Below are positions 25,878 to 34,200 of a DNA stretch of 64,000 nt, one piece after another. The notes under the pieces were generated by a model. It ran no database searches and was not told the origin of the DNA. It saw only the letters and a program-made list of their open reading frames with translations. The stretch's first letter is position 1. Each line of letters starts with the position of its first letter. Origin of the DNA: Paraburkholderia bryophila (GTDB lineage Bacteria > Pseudomonadota > Gammaproteobacteria > Burkholderiales > Burkholderiaceae); contig NZ_QLTK01000010.1 in assembly GCF_003269035.1 (NCBI RefSeq), positions 1 to 64,000 on the forward strand, written 5' to 3'. The position numbers were made by a program, and so were the translations under genes.

Positions 25878-26201
25878 ATGGAAACCGACGACGTACCCGA
25901 AGACTTTCCACGAGACACGATGCCGGGCTTGGTTCCAGGTGCGCGGCCGAAGACTTGCGTCGTACGGTTTGACAATTTATACAGTGCTGGGCAAACCACG
26001 GCGGACAGGCACGAGCGCTGGCTTATCTGCGAAGATCTCGCCCCCCCCAACTCGTTCCTATCGCGAGGCGTGATGCGGCCGAGCACCCAAACCAATCTCA
26101 CGATCCGACTCTCCAGCGCGTCCGCGCCGCCCTTTCTCGGAAGGCATGGGTATAACCGTCCGAACTCGCTTGGCTCATGTCTCGGCTGCAAACCCTGTTA
26201 G
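25878..26201 (+). CDS. conserved island protein, probably 3'-altered
   Basis: Encodes 107 aa. The first ~55 residues (METDDVPEDFPRDTMPGLVP, then ERWLICEDLAPP) resemble a short family widespread in proteobacterial islands, usually reading DxPEDFPR...VPGxQPKL...RYDxCEDLA. After that point the sequence becomes Ser/Pro-rich and does not fit the family, which suggests a frameshift or recombination in the 3' half. Function unknown. It begins 30 nt after the BPSL0761 gene and ends 14 nt before the XRE-HAD gene, so the three may be co-transcribed. Confidence 0.5.
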   Translation: METDDVPEDFPRDTMPGLVPGARPKTCVVRFDNLYSAGQTTADRHERWLICEDLAPPNSFLSRGVMRPSTQTNLTIRLSSASAPPFLGRHGYNRPNSLGSCLGCKPC

Positions 26202-26215
26202 GTTGGTAGACGCCA

Positions 26216-27106
26216 ATGGATCCTATCCCGTCAAAGAACGATGACAGTTCAAACCCAAACCCGCTTGCGGTGGATCTTCACCAACTTGGGCAACTGGTTC
26301 GCGACGCACGCGTTAGGTGTGAGCTCAACATCCGAGACGCAGCCGACGGGATCGGGGTATCACCCCGGGTACTTTCGCGCATCGAAAGCGGCGAGTCCGT
26401 TGGGACGGAACGCTTGTTCAAGGTGCTCAAAGATTTCGGCCTTGCCATGCTGGTTATGCCAAAGGGCGATGCCGACGTCGCCTTGGAAGCTCTCGGCCAT
26501 ACCGTGAACTGGTATGACGCCACGGCGCGCCAGTCACCTGCCACGCTGAGCGGTCCAAGGCCGAGCCTTGTACTTGATCGGACGACCCCCACTCTTTTCG
26601 TCGACTACGATGGGACGCTTCATGCCGGCCACGCGCTCGTAGATGAAAGCGGCCAGATAGCTCTCGACTCCGGGCGCCGACTATTCGAATTTGCTCCGCT
26701 TCTGGTTGAGATACTGGAGCCGTACCCATCCGTAGAAATTGTTCTCACAACTTCGTGGCTGCAAACACTGCCCGCGGAGAAGGTCATTTCGTACCTGCCG
26801 GCAGAATTGGTGAGACGCGTAGTCGGCACTACCCAAGGTAGAAAAGCCCGATTCAGCTACTTGCGAGACGGCACTGGGCGCACCGACATAATCACCTGCT
26901 ATGCATTTGGGAAACGCTTGAAGCATTGGCTGACAATCGATGATTCCGTGCACGGCGCTCACCGTTTCGGATCTGAACCCGGCGAGTTGGTGAGGAACTT
27001 CGTGCTTCTCGACTCAACGCGTGGCATCAGCGATGAAGGCGCTCAGCAGCGTATTCGAGATTGGCTGGTCGAGGTACATAAGGACAATTTCACCCAGCGG
27101 GGCTAG
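26216..27106 (+). CDS. fusion of XRE HTH and HAD phosphatase-like domain
   Basis: Encodes 296 aa. Residues ~25-85 form an XRE helix-turn-helix (GQLVRDARVRCELNIRDAAD, then SPRVLSRIESGE), and residues ~122-290 form a HAD domain with motif I FVDYDGTLHAG, motif II as LTTSW, and an acidic motif III/IV region near LTIDDSVHGAH. The HAD half resembles the HAD_SAK family, which is linked to RNA-repair and defence contexts. A DNA-binding domain joined to a HAD enzyme suggests a sensor-type repressor or a self-regulated effector (inference). An earlier start is unlikely because of the acidic leader. It is unrelated in style to the flanking scraps. Confidence 0.7.
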   Translation: MDPIPSKNDDSSNPNPLAVDLHQLGQLVRDARVRCELNIRDAADGIGVSPRVLSRIESGESVGTERLFKVLKDFGLAMLVMPKGDADVALEALGHTVNWYDATARQSPATLSGPRPSLVLDRTTPTLFVDYDGTLHAGHALVDESGQIALDSGRRLFEFAPLLVEILEPYPSVEIVLTTSWLQTLPAEKVISYLPAELVRRVVGTTQGRKARFSYLRDGTGRTDIITCYAFGKRLKHWLTIDDSVHGAHRFGSEPGELVRNFVLLDSTRGISDEGAQQRIRDWLVEVHKDNFTQRG

Positions 27107-27193
27107 ACAAGTTGATTCAGGCGCAGCAGATCCGCGTATCAGGTCAGCACAGGCTTGCCCATTTCTCAACGCCATATGACGGAGGTACCTCCC

Positions 27194-27643
27194 ATGCTAA
27201 GAGTAACAGTCGAACTGTGGCCGGGCGGCCGCGAGAGCGGTAGCCGAGTGTTGGCAACCGCCAACATCGGCCGGATTAAGAATGGCGCGCTCGCAGACTA
27301 CAAGGTCGAACTGCACGAAGATGTGCAGGGAGAAATAGGCGCAGCGAGCCTGCACGACTATCCACGCTACGCTTCGACCATATGGGACCTGATAGCACGT
27401 GCCCTTGCGGTCGCGCTGACTGGGAAGGAGGAACTACCTCCACGCCCACAACAGCTTGATGTTCCTATTCACGCCTCCGATAACACCCCGTATGTGCGGC
27501 TTCGGGAGATACCGGAACCTGCGCGAAGCCTGTTCGAAAAGCGCATAGTCTATTCGACACGTCCGGTAATTGAAGAAGACCCGCACCCCATGGATTGTGC
27601 GCATGCGTGGGATTGGACCGATTTTCTGGATGGCGGCAGATAG
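27194..27643 (+). CDS. conserved hypothetical protein of integrated elements
   Basis: Encodes 149 aa from the ATG at 27194, chosen because GGAGGT lies 8 nt upstream; the frame opens 13 codons earlier. The N-terminal ~80 residues (MLRVTVELWPGGRESGSRVL and ADYKVELHEDVQ, then YPRYASTIWDLIARALAVAL) resemble a short protein often found in integrative elements, from memory. The C-terminus is rich in Pro, Glu and Trp. No catalytic motif is seen. Confidence 0.6.
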   Translation: MLRVTVELWPGGRESGSRVLATANIGRIKNGALADYKVELHEDVQGEIGAASLHDYPRYASTIWDLIARALAVALTGKEELPPRPQQLDVPIHASDNTPYVRLREIPEPARSLFEKRIVYSTRPVIEEDPHPMDCAHAWDWTDFLDGGR

Positions 27644-27730
27644 TGCTATGGAACCTGTCTATGACGCTCGTGGTTTGATAGGGATCAGGTACCCGATACG
27701 CTGAAGCAACGGCGCCAACGGAGACAACTC

Positions 27731-27901
27731 ATGAGATGGTTTCAACGGTTCGGCGAACGGCTTTTTCGGTTTGTTGAGTCACGGGAAAATGTCGACCGGC
27801 TCATCAATAGGCTCGGCAGCGCCGTCATGGCCCTCGGGACTGTAGCCGCTGTTGTTCTCGCAATCGCCATCGTTTTGCCAATGACCGGCCATTGGCATTG
27901 A
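27731..27901 (+). CDS. 56-aa single-pass membrane microprotein
   Basis: Begins MRWFQRFGERLFRFVESREN and ends in one strongly hydrophobic helix (GTVAAVVLAIAIVLPMTG). GAGACAACTC precedes the ATG, a weak ribosome-binding site. Positive N-terminal residues suggest the N-terminus stays inside. Small proteins of this design include holins and type I toxins, but I have no evidence for either role. Confidence 0.5.
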   Translation: MRWFQRFGERLFRFVESRENVDRLINRLGSAVMALGTVAAVVLAIAIVLPMTGHWH

Positions 27902-28076
27902 CGGACACCTCCTCCTCACTCAACGCTCCCATTCACCATGGCGAAGGTCGAAACGCTGATGCGGCAGTGCCAACGGAGGCAGTCACTGAGCGATTTCACG
28001 CCAAGCCGTCGACAGCGTCTGGTCCGTTGCACGCGCGGCAGACCTCAAGATAGTGACAATCGCGGGAGAAACACTT

Positions 28077-28569
28077 TCATGAGGAACGAGCCCACACAGC
28101 TCCGCCCTTCGCGGCAAACTCGAACATCTCTCGCCAGAGCTTGTACTTCTCATGGAACACCTTGTCTCCATCCGCGAGCGGCCGCGCCTGCGCAAGCGGT
28201 TCCCAAGTAGCGAAGTCTGCGGCGAGCTTTGCACATGCGACCGTCCCGAAAACACCGCGCCCGCTATATCGAAACAACTCCCGGAACGGCCCCGGGCTCA
28301 TCCGCGTCGGACCGCCGAAAGTCATAACGGACCAAGTACGCCAGCTTCTCGAGCTGTTCATTAAATGCCATGGTATTGCGGGCGACACTGAACCATTGGT
28401 CTTCCTGGAACGCATACACAGCGCCGATGACCAACCCCTCCGTTAACGGTGCCCACTCCGGTTCGGCAGAGATGTCGATGACATCCTCTCGACCCAAACC
28501 GTCAAAATCGGCGCCCACCACACCGTCCAGTTTTTTCAACCCTCTACAAGAGACAAACAAAATGCTCAT
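28077..28569 (-). pseudogene. frameshifted hypothetical gene
   Basis: Two overlapping frames join into one protein of about 165 aa. The first (from the ATG at 28569) reads MSILFVSCRGLKKLDGVVGA ... DFRRSDADEPG and then runs into a stop after PGAVPGVVSI. The second continues the logical protein as GPFRELFRYSGRGVFGTVAC ... ATWEPLAQARPLADGDK ... VWARSS. The shift lies at the CCCCGGGC run near 28287-28296. A sequencing error would restore a normal gene, so it may be intact in reality. No family recognised; the Trp/Phe-rich acidic style is that of many island immunity-type proteins, which is not proof. Confidence 0.55.
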
Positions 28570-28696
28570 AACCTAACCCCATACAAGTGGGCAACTGGCA
28601 CCTGAGCGGTTTTTCTAGCCTGTATGGCGACCGGGCTCCGTCGGCCACGTCGACACCAGACGCGACCGCCTTAAATCAGCGCCAGCTCTTCGTCAT

Positions 28697-28729
28697 AAAA
28701 AATACGCGACCGGCGGTCGCGTATTTTTT
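28697..28729 (-). terminator. intrinsic terminator, bidirectional
   Basis: A perfect 15-bp stem (AAAAAATACGCGACC / GGTCGCGTATTTTTT) with a 3-nt GGC loop. It lies 24 nt after the stop of the 222-aa gene when read on the minus strand. Confidence 0.88.
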
Positions 28730-28752
28730 GAGAAAATTGTCGATATGACCTT

Positions 28753-29421
28753 TCAGATCAAAACGAGCCGTCCGTGAGGCGCCTTAACAACCACCGGCTT
28801 TTTCACCAAAGGCTCGTCATAAGCCACTGCCTCGAATTGCTCCGTCAATAACGCGCTCGCAAAGACGTGCTCCAAAGGCACTCCTGGAATATCCGTAGTA
28901 GCCTGCAGCGGCACGAAGCCGGTGCTCAAACCCGACATCGCGCGCCAATCGTGAGCGGTTACGACGCGGCGCGGAGCCGCTCGATACTTCTCGTCAGTAA
29001 GTGGACCTGGCCCTATGCCCATGGACAGGAACGCAATGTCCCATTTACCTCCCTTATCGATCTTCAACCCGATCGGCACCCGACCGGCGCCACGCCACTT
29101 ATCGATAGCAGCCCACAGTTCGGGGTCGGTCATTTCGGCAAGCCAATAAAACAGCACGCCGTCAAGTTGCAGTCGGATCGTCATCAGCATGCCGTCCTCA
29201 AGCTCTATGTGACCGAAACCAAAATTCCCACGCTCTCCACTGGTTCCGAGACAACGAGCCTCGCTTAGACGTAGAGGAAAAGTCAGAAACGGCATGTCGT
29301 CCGGCAAACCAGCAGCCATCTTGGGTCGATCGCCGAATGAGCCGAGCTCTTCCAAACGACCGAGAGCTACGGGGACACGACCGTTGATAATGTTGTTCAT
29401 ACCTTTCACCATTATTTCCAT
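28753..29421 (-). CDS. hypothetical protein, possibly immunity-like
   Basis: Encodes 222 aa. It is rich in beta-type and aromatic segments (VLFYWLAEMTDPELWAAIDK, GRVPIGLKIDKGGKWDIAFL) and has no signal peptide or membrane helix. I do not recognise a family. The tail KKPVVVKAPHGRLVLI is typical of neither enzymes nor HTH proteins. A downstream in-frame ATG at the seventh codon (MNNIIN) is an alternative start. It ends at a strong terminator and is preceded by a long AT-rich gap. Confidence 0.5.
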   Translation of the reverse strand: MEIMVKGMNNIINGRVPVALGRLEELGSFGDRPKMAAGLPDDMPFLTFPLRLSEARCLGTSGERGNFGFGHIELEDGMLMTIRLQLDGVLFYWLAEMTDPELWAAIDKWRGAGRVPIGLKIDKGGKWDIAFLSMGIGPGPLTDEKYRAAPRRVVTAHDWRAMSGLSTGFVPLQATTDIPGVPLEHVFASALLTEQFEAVAYDEPLVKKPVVVKAPHGRLVLI

Positions 29422-30380
29422 TAGGTTTAATTTGACGCAATCATCGTCACGAATTCCGCGAATCGAGCAGGTTGTGCAACGCCGTCAATGTCAGTCGGTT
29501 CACCCGTATTTGATTAACCGCTGCAAACCGGTATAGCGCCGGACTGGCACCATGACCGCAAGAAATCTATGTGGAGGCGAACGTATCCCTGCGACCGATT
29601 AAAGGTAACTCGAAGGGTCGCTTCAACAGGATAACTTTGCTTTGACATACTCAGACCTCTGCTCGTCGATGCGTCCGACAGACCATTTATATCATCGTAA
29701 AAACGGTCGAGTCCATTCGATTTTCAGAGAATCTTCAGAAACAAAATAGTCTTTTTAAAAAATTCTCTTATTAATTATGTATTTTTCGCAAGATCTCATT
29801 TTCGGGCTTTGCCGCCGACCCGGTGTACTCGCAGCCACGTCGGCTTCACTCGCCCCAGCAGGTACATCGGGCCGGCCCTACTGTTGATGAGCGCACCGCG
29901 CGGCGGCGACATAGTTTTACTAAGCCGTTCTGCTGCAGCGCTTCCACCGCAGCCTTCGTCGGGTTGACAATCCACGGCGATACCGCAAATTGACACAACA
30001 CCTGAGCGGCGGAGGACCTAACTAAAATACAGCTCGGTTTTAAGCTAAGTTTTCAAAAAAACGACGCATGATGCATTAACTTACTGCAGCAGTAGAGACA
30101 CGGTGCAGCGTTGACGCCGGTCCGGCTGCGCCCCGATCTGCTTGCAGTGCGCGGCCAGCTTTTAAAAAATACAACGCAAAAAACCAGGCTATTTCTTAAC
30201 CAGATATTCGACAAATTGAATTCGAAAATGAATATTCGTCTTTGACGTGAATAAAATCGTCAACTCTTGTGATATCTTTTTACCAAAGCACAAGCGCTCC
30301 TAGCTACCGAATTTACAGCAAAGCCCGTTCCGATCACCTATTCGGTTCGTAATCTTCACTATTCTTTAAGTGGTCGCCAC
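29422..30380. other. AT-rich intergenic gap of 960 bp
   Basis: Strongly AT-rich from 29700 to 29800 and again from 30000 to 30300, with runs such as TTTTTAAAAAATTC. It holds the promoters of the 222-aa gene on the minus strand and the HEPN/Toprim-type genes on the plus strand. A 66-codon minus-strand frame at 29796-29996 (ending KPTWLRVHRVGGKARK) may be a remnant, but I cannot assign it. Confidence 0.4.
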
Positions 30381-31136
30381 ATGACAACGAGATGGTTTGC
30401 AAATTTCGAAATTGACGGTTATCCATTTGGATGTCAAATGGGCAGATATCAGCGATGGCACTTCGTCAGAAGCGATAGAGTTATCCGCCCGGAAACCAGG
30501 GAAAGACACGCACGCTATCAAGCCCGCTACAACCACGTTGAGAATCTCAGCAATTGGCATGAGCCCGACGAGTACCTGTATCTCACTACAGCGGAAATTC
30601 TTCGCCAACGCCTGGCAGCAGCGGGCTTTCATCGCACGACGTTGGAACTTGAATTTCTGGAATACCTCCAAGTAGCCTTCAAGTTCCCTCACCCCCGATT
30701 CGCCTCTACCCACGAGGAAGGGATAAAGGCAAGAAAAGCGGAAGAGCGCGCAGCAACGATCAGGCGTGCTGGGCTAGATGATTGGTTGTTCGCGTTACGG
30801 GTCGTCATGAGCAAAGACCTGACGGTGCACAACAGCCGTATGGAAGACATCGCATATTCAGATCCCAATATCGACATCAATGTGTTGGTTGACGAGACTA
30901 GTGGCTTCCTCGGATGGAAAGACATCTCGCCAAGAATCAAACACCTCCTGGGCTTCCCCTGCTTCACTCTGGAATCGATGGCCGTAGCAATGCTGGAGGT
31001 TACGGAAGATGACGCTGAGTGCATTCTGGACGTGAGTGATCTTGTCCGTACCAACCGCGCCTACTCCTTCGAGGATCTCGTCGTGGCGAAGAAGAACGCC
31101 ACACAGTCCAAGGACGTGAGACCCATTCAGCATTAG
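30381..31136 (+). CDS. HEPN/Toprim-associated domain protein, copy 1
   Basis: Encodes 251 aa. The layout resembles HEPN_Toprim_N (PF18871) proteins: an N-terminal beta segment (FEIDGYPFGCQMGRYQRWHF), a region LTTAEILRQRLAAAGFHRTT like the family's RL-LG-hT motif, a central LDDWLFALRVVMSKDLTV, and a closing AVAMLEVTEDDAECILDVSD LV. Members are found in anti-phage islands, fused to or near Toprim/HEPN nucleases. Here no Toprim or HEPN catalytic RxxxxH motif is obvious, so this protein may be the recognition or regulatory half. The next gene is a clear paralogue, so the pair came from a duplication. The family link is from pattern memory only. Confidence 0.55.
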   Translation: MTTRWFANFEIDGYPFGCQMGRYQRWHFVRSDRVIRPETRERHARYQARYNHVENLSNWHEPDEYLYLTTAEILRQRLAAAGFHRTTLELEFLEYLQVAFKFPHPRFASTHEEGIKARKAEERAATIRRAGLDDWLFALRVVMSKDLTVHNSRMEDIAYSDPNIDINVLVDETSGFLGWKDISPRIKHLLGFPCFTLESMAVAMLEVTEDDAECILDVSDLVRTNRAYSFEDLVVAKKNATQSKDVRPIQH

Positions 31137-31212
31137 ATGGATGAACGAAGTCGTTTGCAGCTGCAAACGTCCACATCTGCTTCTATAAACCGCTTTCTAC
31201 GAAAACAATAGT

Positions 31213-31935
31213 ATGACCTTCCGAGCCTATACCCTCATTGATGGCTATCCGATCGCATGGGAATCCGACAATTACGATCGCTGGCTATTTGAACACGACG
31301 ACCGAATCATTCGGACGCGGCCCAAGGGTCAGCGGCACGAGACGATCCACGCGCTGCCCGAAGATCCGTCGGAATGGATTGAACTCGAAACCGACTACCT
31401 CTACGTCACGACCGCTCAGATTCTCCGCAAGCGGCTTGATAGGACCTGGGGTTACAACCGGAGAGAACTGCAAGCTGAATTTAACCGATACAGGAAATTG
31501 ATACTCGAGCAAGATCCGCCACGATTTTGTTATGGGGAGGGCTTGGTGCACACGATAGCGCTGCCTGAACGGGCGGAGATTTTGAGGGCAACCACTCTTG
31601 ATGATTGGCTGGCTGGTCTGAAAGAGGTGATTCGCCGACGGTTGACCGCGGTCAATGAACCCATCAAGCTCACGCCGGACAGTCCCAATTCCGACCTCAA
31701 TAAGCTGGTCGAAATCATAATCGCAGACTACGCTCCGAAAGATTATGACTTGCTTCCGGGGCACCCTCTGTGGGGCTTCCCGTGCCGACGCTTCGAACAC
31801 TTGGCTGTTGCGGTGCTGGAGGTCGTTCCTGACAATGCCGAGTGTGTGCTGGACGTGACCGAACTTGTCAAGAATGAGTACGCTTACTGTTTCGAGGACC
31901 TTATCCTGGCGAACGAAGGTAGTGCGCCTGTTTGA
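31213..31935 (+). CDS. HEPN/Toprim-associated domain protein, copy 2
   Basis: Encodes 240 aa. It aligns by eye along its length with the preceding protein: LIDGYPIAWESDNYDRWLFE against FEIDGYPF, YVTTAQILRKRLDRTWGYNR against YLTTAEILRQRLAAAGFH, LDDWLAGLKEVIRRRLTAVN, and AVLEVVPDNAECVLDVTELV. Divergence is substantial (perhaps 40% identity by eye), so the duplication is old or the two were acquired from different sources. The 76-nt spacing suggests one transcript. No membrane segment or signal peptide. Function as for copy 1: defence-linked by family association only. Confidence 0.55.
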   Translation: MTFRAYTLIDGYPIAWESDNYDRWLFEHDDRIIRTRPKGQRHETIHALPEDPSEWIELETDYLYVTTAQILRKRLDRTWGYNRRELQAEFNRYRKLILEQDPPRFCYGEGLVHTIALPERAEILRATTLDDWLAGLKEVIRRRLTAVNEPIKLTPDSPNSDLNKLVEIIIADYAPKDYDLLPGHPLWGFPCRRFEHLAVAVLEVVPDNAECVLDVTELVKNEYAYCFEDLILANEGSAPV

Positions 31936-32520
31936 CGCCTTGGCGCCTCTTGATTCAGCCACCTCCGCCGTGGCGGCATACCACGGTCAGACCGACGTCG
32001 GTCGCGAACGCGCATAGATCCGTTGAGGGCTGCGCGTCGAAACAGCGTTAGGAACAATACAGTAGTATCGACAGCGAAGACTGTTATCCGGCTGCGCTGC
32101 TTGGCGTGATCTCACTGTGAGACTTGTCGGTATTCCGTCAAATTCAATTCTTTTCTGAAAGATCAGCCTTTCCGCACCGCCATGGTCGTTCGAGCCGGCT
32201 ATACCGCTGGCGCGTGAATCATTCACGTCGATAACAGCCTGGCGCTCGAGCAGATACTGATTCGATGGGTCGCCCTTCGTCGTCCGGCACGACTCCCTCG
32301 AACGAAAACCTGCAAAGCAACGGGCTGAAATCTCGCCGTCTGTAAGCCAATTCTCCGGGCTTTGAAGATCTCACAGCAAATTTGCTCGTTTTCTTTTCTC
32401 ACATGCACCTTCGCTCGGGCTATACGGCAGCAGTCCAACAACCGCCCGAGGCAGTCTACGACCGACATTCGTAGACCAGGGCGTTCGATGGCCCGACCAC
32501 TTAACCAGGCGTAGCCCAAA
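31936..32520. other. 585-bp gap carrying repeat copy A
   Basis: Contains the first copy of the 127-bp element (32109-32235). The 285 nt between the element and the next gene hold no frame I can support. In the second unit the element lies only 22 nt from its gene, so extra DNA appears to have entered here. Confidence 0.45.
32109..32235. repeat. 127-bp non-coding direct repeat, copy A
   Basis: From ATCTCACTGTGAGACTTGTC to the AACGTGA-type end GTCGATAAC. It is nearly identical to copy B at 33338, with four differences visible. It carries AT-rich promoter-like DNA (AATTCAATTCTTTTCTGAAA) and ends near a GATAAC motif. An internal inverted pair TCACTGTGA opens it. Confidence 0.8.
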
Positions 32521-33144
32521 TTGAACAACTCCAACACCAATCCTAAAAAAGCATCTGATCCTGATGCCAATATCGTCAACGCGCTGTTGTCATATATGCA
32601 CGACTGCGGCTTCGATGAATCGCATCTGACGCCGATGTTCCTCGCACTGACGCTCGAATACGTCTACCAACCTCATCCGAGATTTTGGCGAGACTTCAAC
32701 GTCACGATCCTGATTGACGCCCTGTCCCGGCATATGCCCAACTGGCGAACGACAGCTGGCATGAGGAGAGGCGGCGCAGACAGACTGTTTCAAAAGCTCG
32801 AGCGCATCCTGGCAATCAACTCATTCGACGAAGCGAACGCCGAGATGCTGCTGGCTCTGCAAGTCGTAGAACGACCGGAAACCCCTTCCTCCGCGTTCGC
32901 ATGGATTGCTGCCGAGCTCGCGAAAAGAGGGGCGACGGTGCACCTCGAGTTCGCGCAACCAGACGATGAGCGCTGCGGCGAAAAGGCACTCGACGTTGTG
33001 TATTGCCTTGAGCAGGCAAAGCTGGGAAATGCCGTCGAGCGTACTGGAACTATCGTGGCCAAGGCCTATCGAGACGCCGTGATGAAACGCCACTCTCTTC
33101 GCGAGGGTTCCACACGTCAAGCAGTGTCCGCGGCGGACGTGTAA
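32521..33144 (+). CDS. paralogue pair member 1, hypothetical
   Basis: Encodes 207 aa starting at TTG (32521). It aligns by eye with the 192-aa protein at 33487: MHDCGFDESHLTPMFLALTL, YQPHPRFWRDFNVTI, INSFDEANAEMLLALQVVER, HLEFAQPDDERCGEKALDVV and AKAYRDAVM all have counterparts. The protein is soluble-looking, alpha-rich and without recognisable catalytic motif. A shared 127-bp element precedes both genes, which suggests joint regulation. The TTG start has no strong ribosome-binding site, so the true start may be elsewhere in the frame. Confidence 0.55.
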   Translation: MNNSNTNPKKASDPDANIVNALLSYMHDCGFDESHLTPMFLALTLEYVYQPHPRFWRDFNVTILIDALSRHMPNWRTTAGMRRGGADRLFQKLERILAINSFDEANAEMLLALQVVERPETPSSAFAWIAAELAKRGATVHLEFAQPDDERCGEKALDVVYCLEQAKLGNAVERTGTIVAKAYRDAVMKRHSLREGSTRQAVSAADV

Positions 33145-33337
33145 TCAATGGCTTACCAAGCAGGACCGTGCTCGTGGACCGTCGCTGTCTCCAAGCAGTC
33201 GGATGCTGACATGCGAGTCTCGCCAAGCAGAACGCGGCCGTGCCACCACGTTGTTGGGTTTCCCGCGTACAACGCGTCAGTCTTCATGTCTGCGTTGCTA
33301 TGAGCCTGGAGCCGTCAGGGCGAGCAACGCCGTCGGA

Positions 33338-33464
33338 ATCTCACTGTGAGACTTGTCGGTATTCCGTCAAATTCAATTCTTTTCTGAAAGATCAGCCTTT
33401 CCGCATCGCCATGGTCGTTCGAGTCGGCTATACGGCTGGCGCGTGAACCATTCACGTCGATAAC
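33338..33464. repeat. 127-bp non-coding direct repeat, copy B
   Basis: Second copy of the element at 32109, about 97% identical by eye over its length. It ends 22 nt before the ATG of the second paralogue and therefore very probably holds that gene's promoter and operator. Confidence 0.8.
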
Positions 33465-33486
33465 CCATGACGCGGAGTAACTTAAA

Positions 33487-34065
33487 ATGCATATCACCGG
33501 TGAGAACCTGGCGACGACTGACAACGCTCACTCGAAAACGGTCGACCTGCTCGTCGACTACATCACGGACTGCGAATTCGACGAGTCGTGTCTGAACAAG
33601 GGAAACCTCGAGATGGCTATGGAATATTGCTACCAGCCGCATCCAAGATTTTGGCGGGACTTCAGCGCAACAATCGTCGCCGATGCAGTGGCGCGACTCT
33701 TCCCTGACTGGATTTCCGCCCCGGGAGACGCCAACCGCAGCGGCAATGGGCTGATGCGCGAGGTGAGAGAAATCTTGCGAGTCAACGCTTTCGACGAAGA
33801 GAACGCGGAAATGATTGCCGCCGTGCCAATGCGCGAGCGCCCTGCAGACCGGGTCGCAGCGTCCGAATGGATCTGCGGTGAATACCGTCGCAGAGGGCAG
33901 ATTTCGGAATTGGAGTTCGCTCAGAGAGATGGCAAACGTTGTGGAGAGGGCGCGTTGATCGTCCTCGAGTGCGTGGAAAAGGCGCGAGCAGGGATACCGT
34001 TCACGCGGATTGGTACCAGAGTAGCGCGCTCGTATCGGGACGCAATGCTGGATGCCAGGAGATGA
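33487..34065 (+). CDS. paralogue pair member 2, hypothetical
   Basis: Encodes 192 aa with a clear ribosome-binding site (GCGGAG) before the ATG. Shared blocks with member 1 include ITDCEFDESCLNKGNLEMAM, YQPHPRFWRDFSATIVADAV, VNAFDEENAEMIAAVPMRER, LEFAQRDGKRCGEGALIVLE and ARSYRDAML. I do not know the family. Conservation of PHPRFWRDF and FDExNAEM suggests a structural or binding motif. The gene is followed by the H-NS gene on the other strand. Confidence 0.6.
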   Translation: MHITGENLATTDNAHSKTVDLLVDYITDCEFDESCLNKGNLEMAMEYCYQPHPRFWRDFSATIVADAVARLFPDWISAPGDANRSGNGLMREVREILRVNAFDEENAEMIAAVPMRERPADRVAASEWICGEYRRRGQISELEFAQRDGKRCGEGALIVLECVEKARAGIPFTRIGTRVARSYRDAMLDARR

Positions 34066-34200
34066 AAGGCGCCGAAACCGTTCGCATGAGCCGACGCACA
34101 GACGATGGCAGTCGGTTGGATACGAGCAGGACGGGGGCGCCCTGCTCGTCGAACCCACGAGCGATCGCTCGCCCTCAACGAAACATCAGACCGCAGTCGC

